NCBI RefSeq assembly: GCF_030164425.1
Contig: NZ_JASNJD010000001.1
Span: forward strand, 372,001-436,000
Reading direction: 5' to 3'
DNA: 64,000 bases
Source: Pseudodonghicola flavimaris
Lineage (GTDB): Bacteria; Pseudomonadota; Alphaproteobacteria; Rhodobacterales; Rhodobacteraceae
Part shown: piece by piece, positions 56,241-64,000 of the stretch
Layout of the letters: each line of letters opens with the position of its first letter
Numbering within the stretch: position 1 is the stretch's first letter
The notes under the pieces: generated by a model
Seen by the model: only the letters and a program-made list of their open reading frames with translations
Told to the model about the DNA's origin: nothing
Databases searched by the model: none
Made by a program: the position numbers and the translations under genes

Positions 56241-57719
56241 TCAGACGAAGATCGCGTTCAGCAACAGGAAGACCAGAGCGGACATCAGCGCCGCTGCCGG
56301 CACGGTGATCACCCAGGCGGCGACGATGGTCAGGAAATGCGATCGCCGCACCAGTTTGCGGCGGCGGCGCTCCTCGACCGCCAGCTTGCGCCCGCCGACG
56401 GGTTTGGGGCGGCGGCGTTCGCTGTACCACTCGCGGAAGAAGCCGACACCGAAGATCGCGCCGACGGCGATATGGGTGGAGGAGACTGGCAGCCCGAGGG
56501 CGCTGGCCACGATGACGGTGATCGCCGCCGACAGCGCGACGCAGAAGGCGCGCATCGGGTTCAGCTTGGTGATCTGGCTGCCGACCATGCGGATCAGCTT
56601 CGGGCCGAACAGCACCAGACCGAAGGAGATCCCGAAGGCACCGATGATCATCACCCAGGTCGGGATCGACACCTTGCCGGCGAAAGACCCGGCATCGACC
56701 GCATGCACGATGGCGGCCAGCGGTCCCACCGCATTGGCGACGTCGTTGGCGCCATGGGCAAAGGACAGCAGCGCGGCGGAGATCACCAGTGGCAGCGCGA
56801 ACAGTGCCTTCAGCGACTTGTTGCGGTTCTCCATCCCTTCGGAACGGCGCCGCACATAGGGGGCAGAGGCGGCATAGCTGAAGGCGCCGGTGACGACGCC
56901 GATCAGGATGGCGCTGCCCATGTCGATATGCACGACCTTTTTCAGCCCCTTCAGCGCCAGATAGGCAGCGAAGCTGCCGGCCATGATGCCGACCAGAACC
57001 GGCACCCAGCGGCGCGCGGCGGCGATCTTGTCGTCCTGATAGATGATATAGGCCTTGATAAAGGCCAGGAACCCGGCGGCGACCACGCCGCCCAGAACCG
57101 GCGAGACCACCCAGCTGAGCGCGATCGCCCCCATGCCGGACCAGTTGACCGCGCCGAAGCCCGCCGCCGCGATACCGGCGCCCATCACGCCGCCGACCAC
57201 CGAATGGGTGGTGGAGACCGGCGCGCCGATCCAGGTCGCCAGATTGACCCAGAGCGCCGAGGAGGTCAGTGCCGCCATCATCGCCCAGATGAAGATATGC
57301 GGATCGGCGACGCTCTCGGGGGCGATGATGCCCTTGGAGATGGTCGAGACAACATCGCCCCCGGCCAGCAGCGCCCCGGCGCTTTCACAGAGCGCGGCGA
57401 TGACGATGGCACCGCCCATGGTCAGGGCGTTGGCGCCCACCGCCGGGCCCATGTTGTTGGCGACATCGTTGGCACCGATGTTGATCGCCATATAGGCGCC
57501 GAGCACGGCGGCGGCCACGATCACCACCGAGGTGGCGCCGCTGCCGGTCAGCATCGCGGCGGTCAGGCCGACGATCACCATGAAGGCGAGCGCAACGCCC
57601 AGGCCCACCATCGGCCGGGAGACATATTGCGCGGCAAGTTCGAGCTGGCTGATCCGGCCCAGGTCCTTGTCCAGTGTCTTCCACTGCCGGCCGGGGGGGA
57701 GGTGGCTGTCCTCGGGCAT
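56241..57719 (-). CDS. Inorganic phosphate transporter (PiT family)
   Basis: This 492-residue membrane protein is a PiT/PHO4-type low-affinity phosphate transporter. It carries the duplicated signature IGANDVANNMGPAVGANALT (N-terminal half) and SFAHGANDVANAVGPLAAI (C-terminal half), with about ten membrane segments and a hydrophilic loop between the halves. PiT carriers move metal-phosphate complexes with protons. No phoU/pap-like regulator gene is beside it. Confidence 0.92.
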   Translation of the reverse strand: MPEDSHLPPGRQWKTLDKDLGRISQLELAAQYVSRPMVGLGVALAFMVIVGLTAAMLTGSGATSVVIVAAAVLGAYMAINIGANDVANNMGPAVGANALTMGGAIVIAALCESAGALLAGGDVVSTISKGIIAPESVADPHIFIWAMMAALTSSALWVNLATWIGAPVSTTHSVVGGVMGAGIAAAGFGAVNWSGMGAIALSWVVSPVLGGVVAAGFLAFIKAYIIYQDDKIAAARRWVPVLVGIMAGSFAAYLALKGLKKVVHIDMGSAILIGVVTGAFSYAASAPYVRRRSEGMENRNKSLKALFALPLVISAALLSFAHGANDVANAVGPLAAIVHAVDAGSFAGKVSIPTWVMIIGAFGISFGLVLFGPKLIRMVGSQITKLNPMRAFCVALSAAITVIVASALGLPVSSTHIAVGAIFGVGFFREWYSERRRPKPVGGRKLAVEERRRRKLVRRSHFLTIVAAWVITVPAAALMSALVFLLLNAIFV

Positions 57720-57824
57720 GGGGGCTCCGGCTCCTTCCGCCGCGCGTCACCAGCCCAAGGGCGGCGCAGCGCTGTCGTCAAACTGTTACATCAGGGCGGC
57801 GGATAGGATGGAATGACCCGCAGA

Positions 57825-58304
57825 TCAAGCGCGCGCTGCGCGTTCCTGTTCGAACTGTTGCAGAACCTCACGCAGGGCGGGCTCTCCGACGGTCTCGCAG
57901 GCCTCGGCGAGGCCGAGCCAGGCCCGCTCGCGGCGGTCGGCTTCCGGGTAGTCCTCGCGCATTTCCCGCACCTCGACCGGATAGACCGAGACGGTGCAGC
58001 GCTGTTCGATGCCGTTGTCGTGGCGCTTGATGGTGCTGAAGCTGGTGAGCGGCTCGCGCCAGGGGGTGCCGCTGCGCACGCCGGCCTCTTCCCAGGCCTC
58101 CTGCAGGGCGGTTTCCCAGCTGTCGAGCCCGGTGATCGGCCAGCCCTTGGGCAACAGCCAGCGGCCACGCGAACTGGTCACCAGAAGAACCTCTGTCCCC
58201 TTGCCAGGGCGGACGCGATAGCACAGCGCAGCCAGCTGCACCGGTTCGGGGCGGCTGAGCATGAGTTTCACGTTTTCCAGCCACTGGAGGGAGCGGGGGA
58301 TCAT
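57825..58304 (-). CDS. Nudix hydrolase
   Basis: This 159-residue protein has a Nudix box GLDSWETALQEAWEEAGV (about 60-77). It fits GX5EX7REUXEEXGU except that the Arg is Gln, while the EE metal ligands are kept. The general look (VQLAALCYRVRPG, RGRWLLPKGWP) is like diphosphoinositol-polyphosphate-type or nucleotide-clearing Nudix enzymes. The substrate is unknown. I take the ATG at 58304 (MIPRSLQWLENVKLML); an upstream ATG at 58343 has no ribosome site. Confidence 0.85.
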   Translation of the reverse strand: MIPRSLQWLENVKLMLSRPEPVQLAALCYRVRPGKGTEVLLVTSSRGRWLLPKGWPITGLDSWETALQEAWEEAGVRSGTPWREPLTSFSTIKRHDNGIEQRCTVSVYPVEVREMREDYPEADRRERAWLGLAEACETVGEPALREVLQQFEQERAARA

Positions 58305-58401
58305 TCTTTTTCTTGGCCTTGCTGCTCGTTCGTCAGGGGACATTATGACAAATTGTCGCGATGGACAAATGGTCATCCTATCTGCGCGGTTCAACCCACG
58401 G

Positions 58402-59211
58402 TTATCCGCGCCAGGATGCCCAGATTTCAGGCGGATGGGCGAAGACATTGATGTCCACCGGCCCGTCGACCCCGGGCACCACGCCGGTGCCGGTATATTG
58501 CCAGAAGGTCCAGCGCGCCCCGGGGTAGGTTTCCGACGGGTGGCCGGCGACCGACCGCAGCCAGAACTGGGTGCCGTGCAGCCGGCCGATGCCGGTGTCG
58601 CGATAGAAATCCGGGGTGGTGTAGATCACCGGACGCTTGCCGTAGTGGCGCTCCAGGATATCCAGGAACTTGCGTGCCTCGGCCCGGACATGGGCGCCGC
58701 CGGGCCGGGCCGGGCAGGTGCGCGACCGGTGGTTCCATTCCATGTCCAGCACATGCGGCAGGGCATTCGGATCGCGCGGCACATGGCGGATGAACCAGCG
58801 CGCCTGTTCCTCGGCCGGGCGGCAGAAATAGAAATAGTGATAGGCACCGCGCCGCAGCCCGGCGCGCCCGGCACCGAGCCAGTTGTCGCGGAACTTCGGA
58901 TCGTCGTGATCGCCGCCCTCCGTCGCCTTGATATAGACGAAGGAGACGCCGGAGCGCCGCACCCGCGGCCAGTCGATCTCTCCCTGATAGCGGGAGACGT
59001 CGATGCCATGCACCCCATAGGCGGCGGGGGTGGTGCCGGCCCAGTCGTGCGGATCGAGATCGTCGAAGCGCGGCGGCGACAGAAAGCTGAGATGCGTGGT
59101 CTGCGGCGCGCTGTTTACCCGTCGCGGATCGGGGGCGGAGTCCGGCACACCGGATCCGCAGGCGGCAAGCGCCAGCGCAGTGCAGAAAGACAGAACAAGA
59201 GGCCTCAGCAC
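58402..59211 (-). CDS. GH25 family lysozyme-like lipoprotein
   Basis: This 269-residue protein has a lipoprotein signal (LALAAC, lipidated Cys near 18) and a glycoside hydrolase 25 domain: VHGIDVSRYQGEIDWPRVRRSGVSFVYIKATEGG, GAYHYFYFCRP, HVLDMEWNH and the closing WTFWQYTGTG. The paired acids of GIDVS and LDMEW are the catalytic residues of GH25 muramidases. A GTG at 59211, eight bases after AAGG, is the better start; a GTG at 59220 sits too close to it. It likely trims peptidoglycan from the outer-membrane side. Confidence 0.9.
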   Translation of the reverse strand: MLRPLVLSFCTALALAACGSGVPDSAPDPRRVNSAPQTTHLSFLSPPRFDDLDPHDWAGTTPAAYGVHGIDVSRYQGEIDWPRVRRSGVSFVYIKATEGGDHDDPKFRDNWLGAGRAGLRRGAYHYFYFCRPAEEQARWFIRHVPRDPNALPHVLDMEWNHRSRTCPARPGGAHVRAEARKFLDILERHYGKRPVIYTTPDFYRDTGIGRLHGTQFWLRSVAGHPSETYPGARWTFWQYTGTGVVPGVDGPVDINVFAHPPEIWASWRG

Positions 59212-59397
59212 GGGCCACACCTTGGAACAGACACAAATACCATGGGCCGATTAACTCATGCCCCGGCCGATTTGGCAATCGGTTGCGGTGCCTCTGCGCG
59301 GAGCATCGCTTGGGGAAGGGCTGCGAGGGCGCTGGTGACGTGGGAAACGAGGGGAGGGCCGGTCATTCGACGGTTGCTGCGAAGGTCTGAAAGGAGT

Positions 59398-59425
59398 CCA
59401 GAGCGGATGTTTACGCCCGCTCTGG
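59398..59425 (-). terminator. Terminator candidate after the SMR gene
   Basis: CCAGAGCGG at 59398-59406 pairs with CCGCTCTGG at 59417-59425 across a 10-base loop. It lies 14 bases beyond the SMR stop on the minus strand. The following sequence ACTCCTTTC is only weakly U-rich. Confidence 0.55.
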
Positions 59426-59438
59426 ATCGCTTAGGTTT

Positions 59439-59780
59439 TCAGTGAGACGCGTTTGAAAATGCGTTTACGATGACAACTCCGCCGACGATCATTGCAATCC
59501 CGAAAATAGCCATCGCGTCGAGCGATTGCCGGAAAATGACGACGCTGATGATCGCCGTCACGACAATGCCAAGGCCACCCCAGACGGCATAGGCGACACC
59601 GAGTGGTAGCGTCCGAAGTGCGACCGACAGCAAATAGAACGACAGGACGTAGAACACTGCCATGATCGCCGTGGGAGCGAATTTGGTGAACTGTACGGAC
59701 TTTTGCAGATACGCCGTGCCTGTCACCTCGCAGATGAACGCCCCGGCGAGGGCAAGATATGAAACTATATGCAGTTGCAT
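59439..59780 (-). CDS. Small multidrug resistance (SMR) family transporter
   Basis: This 113-residue protein has four membrane helices and the SMR hallmarks: a membrane-buried Glu (Glu 18 in LAGAFICEVTGTAYLQKS) and PLGVAYAVWGGLGIV (Trp 67). These fit the EmrE/QacE drug-exporting branch. It works as an antiparallel dimer exchanging cations for protons. Base composition is visibly less GC-rich than its neighbours, suggesting a different history. A set of nested inverted repeats sits in its leader. Confidence 0.93.
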   Translation of the reverse strand: MQLHIVSYLALAGAFICEVTGTAYLQKSVQFTKFAPTAIMAVFYVLSFYLLSVALRTLPLGVAYAVWGGLGIVVTAIISVVIFRQSLDAMAIFGIAMIVGGVVIVNAFSNASH

Positions 59781-60147
59781 GACGATTACGCTTTCCCGGT
59801 CGCTCGATGGCGGTCCGCCAGAGGGTGGTGATCGGGAAGGCCGGCTTCAAAGACAGTGCGCCCTCCTGACCAGATCAGGTTTGACGCCGTGGCTGGGAAG
59901 AACCCGTTGAGAACGGGCGCAGGAGACACCACCCTGCGACTCTATTACCGGCAACGCATGGATAGTTGCGGGACATTACATTTTCAACATTGGGTGAAAG
60001 AGCATCCCTTGCCCGCAGTCTGCTTCGGCCCGCAAAGCAGCCAATCGCATCCGGCATGGGACGCGGCCGCATCGCGCCTGAGTGTGGGTTATCATCCCCC
60101 GTCGGCGGGCGGGGCCGACATGGCCCTCAATCGGGATTTGGGAAACC
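59781..60147. other. 367-base intergenic region between the SMR and HxlR genes
   Basis: No coding frame here is credible. It contains the nested inverted repeats at 59823-59934. The rest (59935-60147) shows no repeat or gene I can name; it holds the 3' flank of the HxlR gene and presumably the SMR promoter. Confidence 0.5.
59823..59934 (-). ncRNA. Candidate structured RNA / leader element upstream of the SMR gene
   Basis: Several perfect inverted repeats nest in 112 bases. GGGTGGTG (59823-59830) pairs with CACCACCC (59927-59934) as an outer stem. Inside, CTCCTG (59863-59868) pairs with CAGGAG (59920-59925), GCGCCC (59858-59863) with GGGCGC (59915-59920), and CCCGTT-gag-AACGGG (59903-59917) forms a hairpin. 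CCTGA-ccaga-TCAGG (59865-59879) would compete with the CTCCTG stem, as in a switch. Orientation is inferred from the SMR start 43 bases away. I do not recognise a known riboswitch class. Confidence 0.45.
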
Positions 60148-60525
60148 TCAGCCCGTGGCGTCGGCGACCGTTTTCCCCGCTTCCGGATCGTAGAGGCCGC
60201 CGCCCAGATGCCTGTGCCCCCAGCCCATGATCTGCAGGAGTACCGGTTCAAGCGCGCGCCCCCGCGCGGTCAGGGAATAGCGATAGCGCACCGGTCGGTC
60301 CTGATAGGCTTCCCTTTCGACCAACCCCCAGTCCATCAGTCGCTTCAATCGCTGTGACAGCAGGTTTGGCGGCAGGTGTTCCTCGCTGTTCTGCAGTTCC
60401 TGAAAGGTATGCCTGCCGTGCCACATCAGGTCGCGCACCACCAGCAGGGTCCATTTGTCCCCAAGGATTTCAAGGCTGCGCGCAATCGAACAGCGGGACC
60501 GGAATTCATGCTCTGGCTGGGTCAT
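60148..60525 (-). CDS. HxlR family transcriptional regulator
   Basis: This 125-residue winged-helix protein has the HxlR/MarR-like pattern CSIARSLEILGDKWTLLVVRDLMWHGRHTFQEL, then LPPNLLSQRLKRLMDWGLVEREAYQDRPVRYRYSLTARGRAL. A cysteine near residue 12 sits where thiol-sensing relatives keep one. It is divergent from the cysteine-synthase-like gene by 84 bases and is its probable regulator. Confidence 0.9.
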   Translation of the reverse strand: MTQPEHEFRSRCSIARSLEILGDKWTLLVVRDLMWHGRHTFQELQNSEEHLPPNLLSQRLKRLMDWGLVEREAYQDRPVRYRYSLTARGRALEPVLLQIMGWGHRHLGGGLYDPEAGKTVADATG

Positions 60526-60599
60526 TTCACTCTCTCGGTCGGTGCGGTTCAGGCAGTTTACCTTAGTGACTTAAGAAATGGAAGTTTGACTGAGGAGGC

Positions 60600-60618
60600 C
60601 ACTTAATTTATGGAAGTG
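60600..60618. promoter_or_regulatory. Inverted repeat at the start of the cysteine-synthase-like gene
   Basis: CACTT at 60600-60604 and AAGTG at 60614-60618 form an inverted repeat across nine bases covering the ATG at 60610. Related TTAGTGACTTAAG lies at about 60562-60574. Such repeats between the HxlR gene and its divergent neighbour are likely HxlR operators. Confidence 0.45.
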
Positions 60619-61560
60619 ACTCGCACAGCCAAGCGAAAGGCCCGTATCATGATCGCCATCGGCAACACGCCCCTTGTCAAACTGTCCCGTCTCACCGGAC
60701 CGGATCACGCCGACATCTATGTGAAATGGGAGGGGGCGAACCCCACCGGCAGCATGAAGGACCGCATGGCGCTGTCGATGATCGAGGGCGCGGAGCGGCG
60801 CGGTGAGCTGAAGCCCGGCGGACGGGTGGTGGAATACACCGGCGGCAGCACCGGCAGCTCGCTGGCGATGGTCTGCGCCACTCGCGGCTATAAGGCCCAT
60901 TTCGTGTCGTCGAACGGGTTTTCCGCGGAGAAGCTGCAAACCATGCGCGCCTTCGGGGCGGAGGTCGAGATCGTTCATGCCGAGGGCGGGGTGCTGACCG
61001 CCGATGTGATCAACCGGATGATCGCCCGCGCGCGGGAGCTGACCGGGGAACCGGGTACTTTCTGGCCCGATCAGGTGAACAACATGGACAACAAGCTGGG
61101 CTATCACGGCATGGCGCAGGAAATCCTTGGACAGTTGGACGTTTCGGTGGATGCTTTTGTGATGGCCGCGGGCGGCGGCGGCTGTATCTCCGGCAATGCG
61201 GAGGTGCTAAAGGCGCACAACCCCGAGACCGAGATCGTCGCCGTGGAACCCTATTATGTGCGCAATGTCTCCGGCGGCGACACCAGCGGCACGCATAGGC
61301 TGGAAGGGATCGGCCTGTCCTTCGTGCCGAAGATCCTGCGGCTGGACCTGATCGACACGGTGATCCCGGTGAAGGACGAGGACGCCTATTGGGGCGCCCG
61401 GTCGCTGGCCCGGCAAGAGGGGCTGCTGGGCGGCGTGACCTCAGGAGCGAATGTCTGGGCGGCCCTGCAGAAGGCCAGAGAGCTGGGGCCGGGCAAGCGG
61501 GTCGTGACCGTGATCGTCGACACCGGCCTGCGCTATCTGAATGATGACCTGTATCGGTAG
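60610..61560 (+). CDS. PLP-dependent cysteine synthase family protein
   Basis: This 316-residue fold-type II PLP enzyme has IGNTPLVKLSRLTGPDHADIYVKWEGANPTGSMKDRMALSMI, with the PLP lysine in SMKDR, and the phosphate-binding GGSTGSSLAM. It could be an O-acetylserine sulfhydrylase or a relative making another beta-substituted alanine. AGGAGG lies 11 bases before the ATG at 60610; an ATG at 60649, directly before IGNTPLV and preceded by AAAGG, is a fair alternative. The divergent HxlR regulator is its likely controller. Confidence 0.85.
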   Translation: MEVTRTAKRKARIMIAIGNTPLVKLSRLTGPDHADIYVKWEGANPTGSMKDRMALSMIEGAERRGELKPGGRVVEYTGGSTGSSLAMVCATRGYKAHFVSSNGFSAEKLQTMRAFGAEVEIVHAEGGVLTADVINRMIARARELTGEPGTFWPDQVNNMDNKLGYHGMAQEILGQLDVSVDAFVMAAGGGGCISGNAEVLKAHNPETEIVAVEPYYVRNVSGGDTSGTHRLEGIGLSFVPKILRLDLIDTVIPVKDEDAYWGARSLARQEGLLGGVTSGANVWAALQKARELGPGKRVVTVIVDTGLRYLNDDLYR

Positions 61561-61668
61561 CCGGGGGCCGATCCCGCTGGCGACTGCATCGGCTGAAAAG
61601 CTGCCAGCCGCATCGGCGCGGTATGCGGGGCTGAGCGTAGGGCCGGTCCGCCGCTGAGGCGGGGGGCC

Positions 61669-63180
61669 TCAGCTGTTGCCGCCGCCCGAGAACCGCGCGG
61701 CATCGGCCGCGGCGCGGCGGATGGCGTTCGATTTATGGACGGTTTCCATATATTCGCTGTCGGGATCGCTGTCATAGACGACACCGCCGCCGGCCTGGAT
61801 ATATAGCTTGCGATCCTTGACGATGGCGGTGCGCAGCGCGATGCACATGTCCATGTCGCCGCCGGCGCTGAAATAGCCGACGCCGCCGCCGTAAAGGCCG
61901 CGTTTCTCAGGTTCCAGCTCGTCGATGATCTCCATCGCCCGCACCTTCGGCGCACCCGAGACGGTGCCGGCGGGCATGCCTGCGAAGAAGGCGTCGAGGG
62001 CGTCCTTGTCTTCGGCCAGCTCGCCCACCACGTTCGACACGATGTGCATGACGTGGGAATAGCGTTCGATGATGAATTTCTCTGTCGGGCGCACGGTGCC
62101 GATCTTGGCGACGCGCCCCACATCGTTACGCCCCAGATCGAGCAGCATCAGGTGTTCGGCCAGTTCCTTCTGATCGGCCAGCAGATCGGCTTCCAGCGCG
62201 CGATCCTCCTCCGGCGTGGCGCCGCGGGGACGGGTGCCGGCGATCGGGCGGATGGTCACCTCGCGACCGAAGACGCGGACCAGGATCTCCGGGCTGGCGC
62301 CGACCACATGGAAGCCGCCGAAGTTGAAATAGAACATGAAGGGCGACGGGTTGGTGCGCCGCAGCGAGCGGTAGAGCGCGAAGGGCGGCAGCGGGAAATC
62401 TTGGGTCCAGCGCTGCGCCGGCACCACCTGAAAGATATCGCCGGCGCGGATGTAGTCCTTGGCGGTTTCCACCGCCGCCTTGTAGCTCTCGCGGGTGAAG
62501 TTCGAGGTCGGTTCGCCGGTTTCCTGCGCCTCGCCCAGATCGCGGGATTCCGACGGCATGCCGCGATCCAGATCGCGGACTGCATCCATCACCCGTTCGG
62601 CGGCCTGGGCATATGCGGCGCGCGCCGACAGACCGTCATTGACCCAGGCGGGGGAGACCACGGTGACCTCGCCCTTCACCCCGTCGAGCACGGCCACCAC
62701 CGAGGGCCGCACCAGCAGCGCATCGGGCAGGCCCAGCGGGTCGGGGTTCACGTTCGGCAGATATTCGATCAGCCGCACCATGTCATAGCCGAGATAGCCG
62801 AAGAGCCCCGCCGCCGCCTGCGGCAGATCCTCGGGCAGGTCGATCCGGCTTTCCTCGATCAGCGCCCGCAGGCTGGTCAGCGGATCGGTCTCAGCCGGCA
62901 CGAACCCTTCGGGATCGAACCGCGCCTGCCGGTTCAGCGCCGCGGTTTCGCCGTGACAGCGCCAGACCAGATCCGGTTTCATCCCGATGATCGAATAGCG
63001 TCCGCGCACCTCGCCGCCGGTCACCGATTCCAGCATGAAGGCGTCCTTCTGGGCGCCGGTCAGCTTCAGCATCAGCGACACCGGAGTGTCGAGGTCGGCG
63101 GCGAGCCGGGTGTAGACGACCTGGTTGCGCCCGGCCTCATAGGCGCGGGCGAAGGTTTCGAAATCGGGGGTCAGTGCCAT
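61669..63180 (-). CDS. trpE: Anthranilate synthase component I
   Basis: This 503-residue chorismate-binding enzyme makes anthranilate with ammonia from TrpG. It shows the N-terminal regulatory region (LLKLTGAQKDAFMLESVTGGEVRGRYSIIG, including a typical Trp-feedback site), FQVVPAQRWTQDF, IRPIAGTRPRGATPEEDRALEADLLADQKELAEHLMLLDLGRNDVGRV and ERYSHVMHIVSNVVGEL. It lies 22 bases downstream of ppiD on the same strand, while trpG, trpD and trpC are about 8.6 kb away. Confidence 0.97.
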   Translation of the reverse strand: MALTPDFETFARAYEAGRNQVVYTRLAADLDTPVSLMLKLTGAQKDAFMLESVTGGEVRGRYSIIGMKPDLVWRCHGETAALNRQARFDPEGFVPAETDPLTSLRALIEESRIDLPEDLPQAAAGLFGYLGYDMVRLIEYLPNVNPDPLGLPDALLVRPSVVAVLDGVKGEVTVVSPAWVNDGLSARAAYAQAAERVMDAVRDLDRGMPSESRDLGEAQETGEPTSNFTRESYKAAVETAKDYIRAGDIFQVVPAQRWTQDFPLPPFALYRSLRRTNPSPFMFYFNFGGFHVVGASPEILVRVFGREVTIRPIAGTRPRGATPEEDRALEADLLADQKELAEHLMLLDLGRNDVGRVAKIGTVRPTEKFIIERYSHVMHIVSNVVGELAEDKDALDAFFAGMPAGTVSGAPKVRAMEIIDELEPEKRGLYGGGVGYFSAGGDMDMCIALRTAIVKDRKLYIQAGGGVVYDSDPDSEYMETVHKSNAIRRAAADAARFSGGGNS

Positions 63181-63202
63181 CGTCTTGTCCAGCTGTCGTC
63201 TG

Positions 63203-64000
63203 TTAGCGGAAGTTCGACTGAACCGCGTTCAGCGCCTGCTGGTCCAGCATCGGATGCGCCCGCATCTGGGCGTCGCGCACATAGGCGTCGAACAGCTGCT
63301 GCGCCAGCGACTGGTCTAGCTGCTGCGAGAAGGCGCGGCGCATCGCGGTCAGGTCGGGGCTTTCCTCGGGCGGCAGCGTGGTGTCGAGATGCACGATCTC
63401 GACCTGCTGATCGCCGGGAACGATACGGATTTCGCCGGGTTCCATCCGGAACACCTCGGTCATGAAATCATGCGGCACATCGTCCAGGAATGCGGTGCGG
63501 GTCAGCCCCTCTTCCTTGCGGATGTCGAGCCCGGTGGCCTCCAGTCCCTCGTCCTGGCCGATCCCGGCCACCATCGCCTCGGCCTGTTTGACCAGCGCCT
63601 CGTTGGTGGCCTGGGCGATCCAGCCGGTCACCACCCGCGGACGGGCCTCCTCGAAGGGCTCGGGACGCGGCGCCAGCAGGGTATCGAGCCGCAGGGCGAA
63701 GATGCCGCCATCCTCGAGGAAGGTGGCTTCCGGGAAATCGCCCTCGGTGACCTTCGAGGCGGCCTCGCGGAAGGCGTCATAGGCGGCGACCCCTTCGGCG
63801 CTGTCGGCGGTCCAGTCGATCTGTCCCAGGGTCATGTCGGTCTCGTCGGCGAGCTCTTCCAGCGTGGCGCCGCCGGCCAGAAGATCGTTGATGGTCTCTG
63901 CCTGGGTCTCGATCAGGCGGCGGGCGCGTTCTGAGGCAAGCTCGTCGCGCAGCTCGTCGCGGGCCTCCTCATAGGGGGTGGTTTGCGCTTCCAGCGTGCC
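63203..64000 (-). CDS. ppiD: PpiD-type peptidyl-prolyl isomerase / periplasmic folding factor, C-terminal part (runs off the window)
   Basis: The frame is open from base 64000 to a stop at 63203, giving 265 residues of a larger protein. The visible part includes a helical segment (YEEARDELRDELASERARRLIETQAETINDLL), then ETDMTLGQIDWTADSAEGVAAYDAF and a C-terminal region rich in acidic helices ending RAHPMLDQQALNAVQSNFR. This matches the C-terminal half of PpiD/SurA_N_3-type proteins that sit in the inner membrane facing the periplasm. The membrane anchor lies outside the window. Cotranscription with trpE is likely. Confidence 0.78.
   Translation of the reverse strand, partial: GTLEAQTTPYEEARDELRDELASERARRLIETQAETINDLLAGGATLEELADETDMTLGQIDWTADSAEGVAAYDAFREAASKVTEGDFPEATFLEDGGIFALRLDTLLAPRPEPFEEARPRVVTGWIAQATNEALVKQAEAMVAGIGQDEGLEATGLDIRKEEGLTRTAFLDDVPHDFMTEVFRMEPGEIRIVPGDQQVEIVHLDTTLPPEESPDLTAMRRAFSQQLDQSLAQQLFDAYVRDAQMRAHPMLDQQALNAVQSNFR

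Noticed and set aside
59823-59934. 6S RNA, SRP RNA, TPP or cobalamin riboswitch in the SMR leader
   Set aside because: The element is too short for 6S, lacks the SRP GGAA-loop motif and lacks the conserved TPP and cobalamin core sequences. Only an unassigned structured element is supported.
63201-63214. TGTTAGCGG near the ppiD stop as another LacI-type operator
   Set aside because: It is a lone half-site covering a stop codon inside a transcribed unit, with no matching second half.
1-64000. tRNA or rRNA genes, CRISPR arrays, insertion sequences, prophage
   Set aside because: I saw no cloverleaf with CCA-type ends, no regularly spaced direct repeats, no transposase or integrase frame and no terminal inverted repeats flanking a block.

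Overview
The window is chromosomal DNA from a high-GC alphaproteobacterium, most likely of the order Rhodobacterales (Rhodobacteraceae). The signs are gene neighbourhoods typical of that order (gltA, gltX, comEC, lexA, moeA, moaC, trpC, trpD, trpG; pepA and holC next to lpt genes; an M23 peptidase followed by a bactofilin), LexA boxes of the alphaproteobacterial GTTC-N7-GTTC type, and protein sequences that read as Rhodobacter/Roseobacter versions of their families. I see no rRNA, tRNA, insertion sequence, prophage or CRISPR array. About 60 protein genes are called, nearly all core metabolism, envelope or information processing.

Layout. 1-3.9 kb: outer-membrane biogenesis operon on the minus strand (lptG, lptD, surA; surA runs off the left edge), with no lptF between lptG and the divergent pepA-holC pair. 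6.4-11.4 kb: retropepsin-like protease, fba and pgk (minus), then two tandem cyclophilins and a DUF4336 protein (plus). 11.5-15 kb: bactofilin, M23 peptidase, ferritin-like protein and Bcp (minus). 15-24 kb: AsmA-like protein, queA, MFS transporter, DUF924, a small membrane/coiled-coil protein and lpdA. 24-29 kb: rhodanese, SOS-controlled uvrA, patatin and two small envelope proteins. 29.3-38.8 kb: valine catabolism (isobutyryl-CoA dehydrogenase, an in-frame fusion of 3-hydroxyisobutyryl-CoA hydrolase with 3-hydroxyisobutyrate dehydrogenase, mmsA and a divergent LysR regulator), interrupted by a carboxylate-amine ligase, a methyltransferase and an L,D-transpeptidase. 38.8-45.4 kb: CBS protein, coaD, gap, DUF808 protein, gltA, gltX. 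45.4-53 kb: comEC, lexA, then the overlapping run trpG-trpD-ung-trpC-moaC-moeA on the minus strand. 53-61.6 kb: accessory stretch (divergent polysaccharide deacetylase, AraC regulator, PEBP protein, PiT transporter, Nudix, GH25, SMR efflux, HxlR regulator, cysteine-synthase-like enzyme) that separates trpG from trpE. 61.7-64 kb: trpE and the C-terminal part of ppiD.

Regulatory logic can be read in several places. LexA boxes sit upstream of uvrA and inside the lexA promoter. LacI-type palindromes lie upstream of gap (two, about 30 bp apart) and fba, which points to one central-carbon regulator. Inverted repeats mark the lpdA, mmsA/LysR and HxlR/cysK promoters. A compact set of nested inverted repeats upstream of the SMR efflux gene may be a structured RNA.

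I did not find a large undescribed system such as a defence island or biosynthetic cluster. The items most worth following up are the candidate structured RNA near 59.9 kb, the fused valine-degradation enzyme, the missing lptF, the paired LacI-type operators and a small dispersed repeat that occurs in three convergent intergenic gaps.
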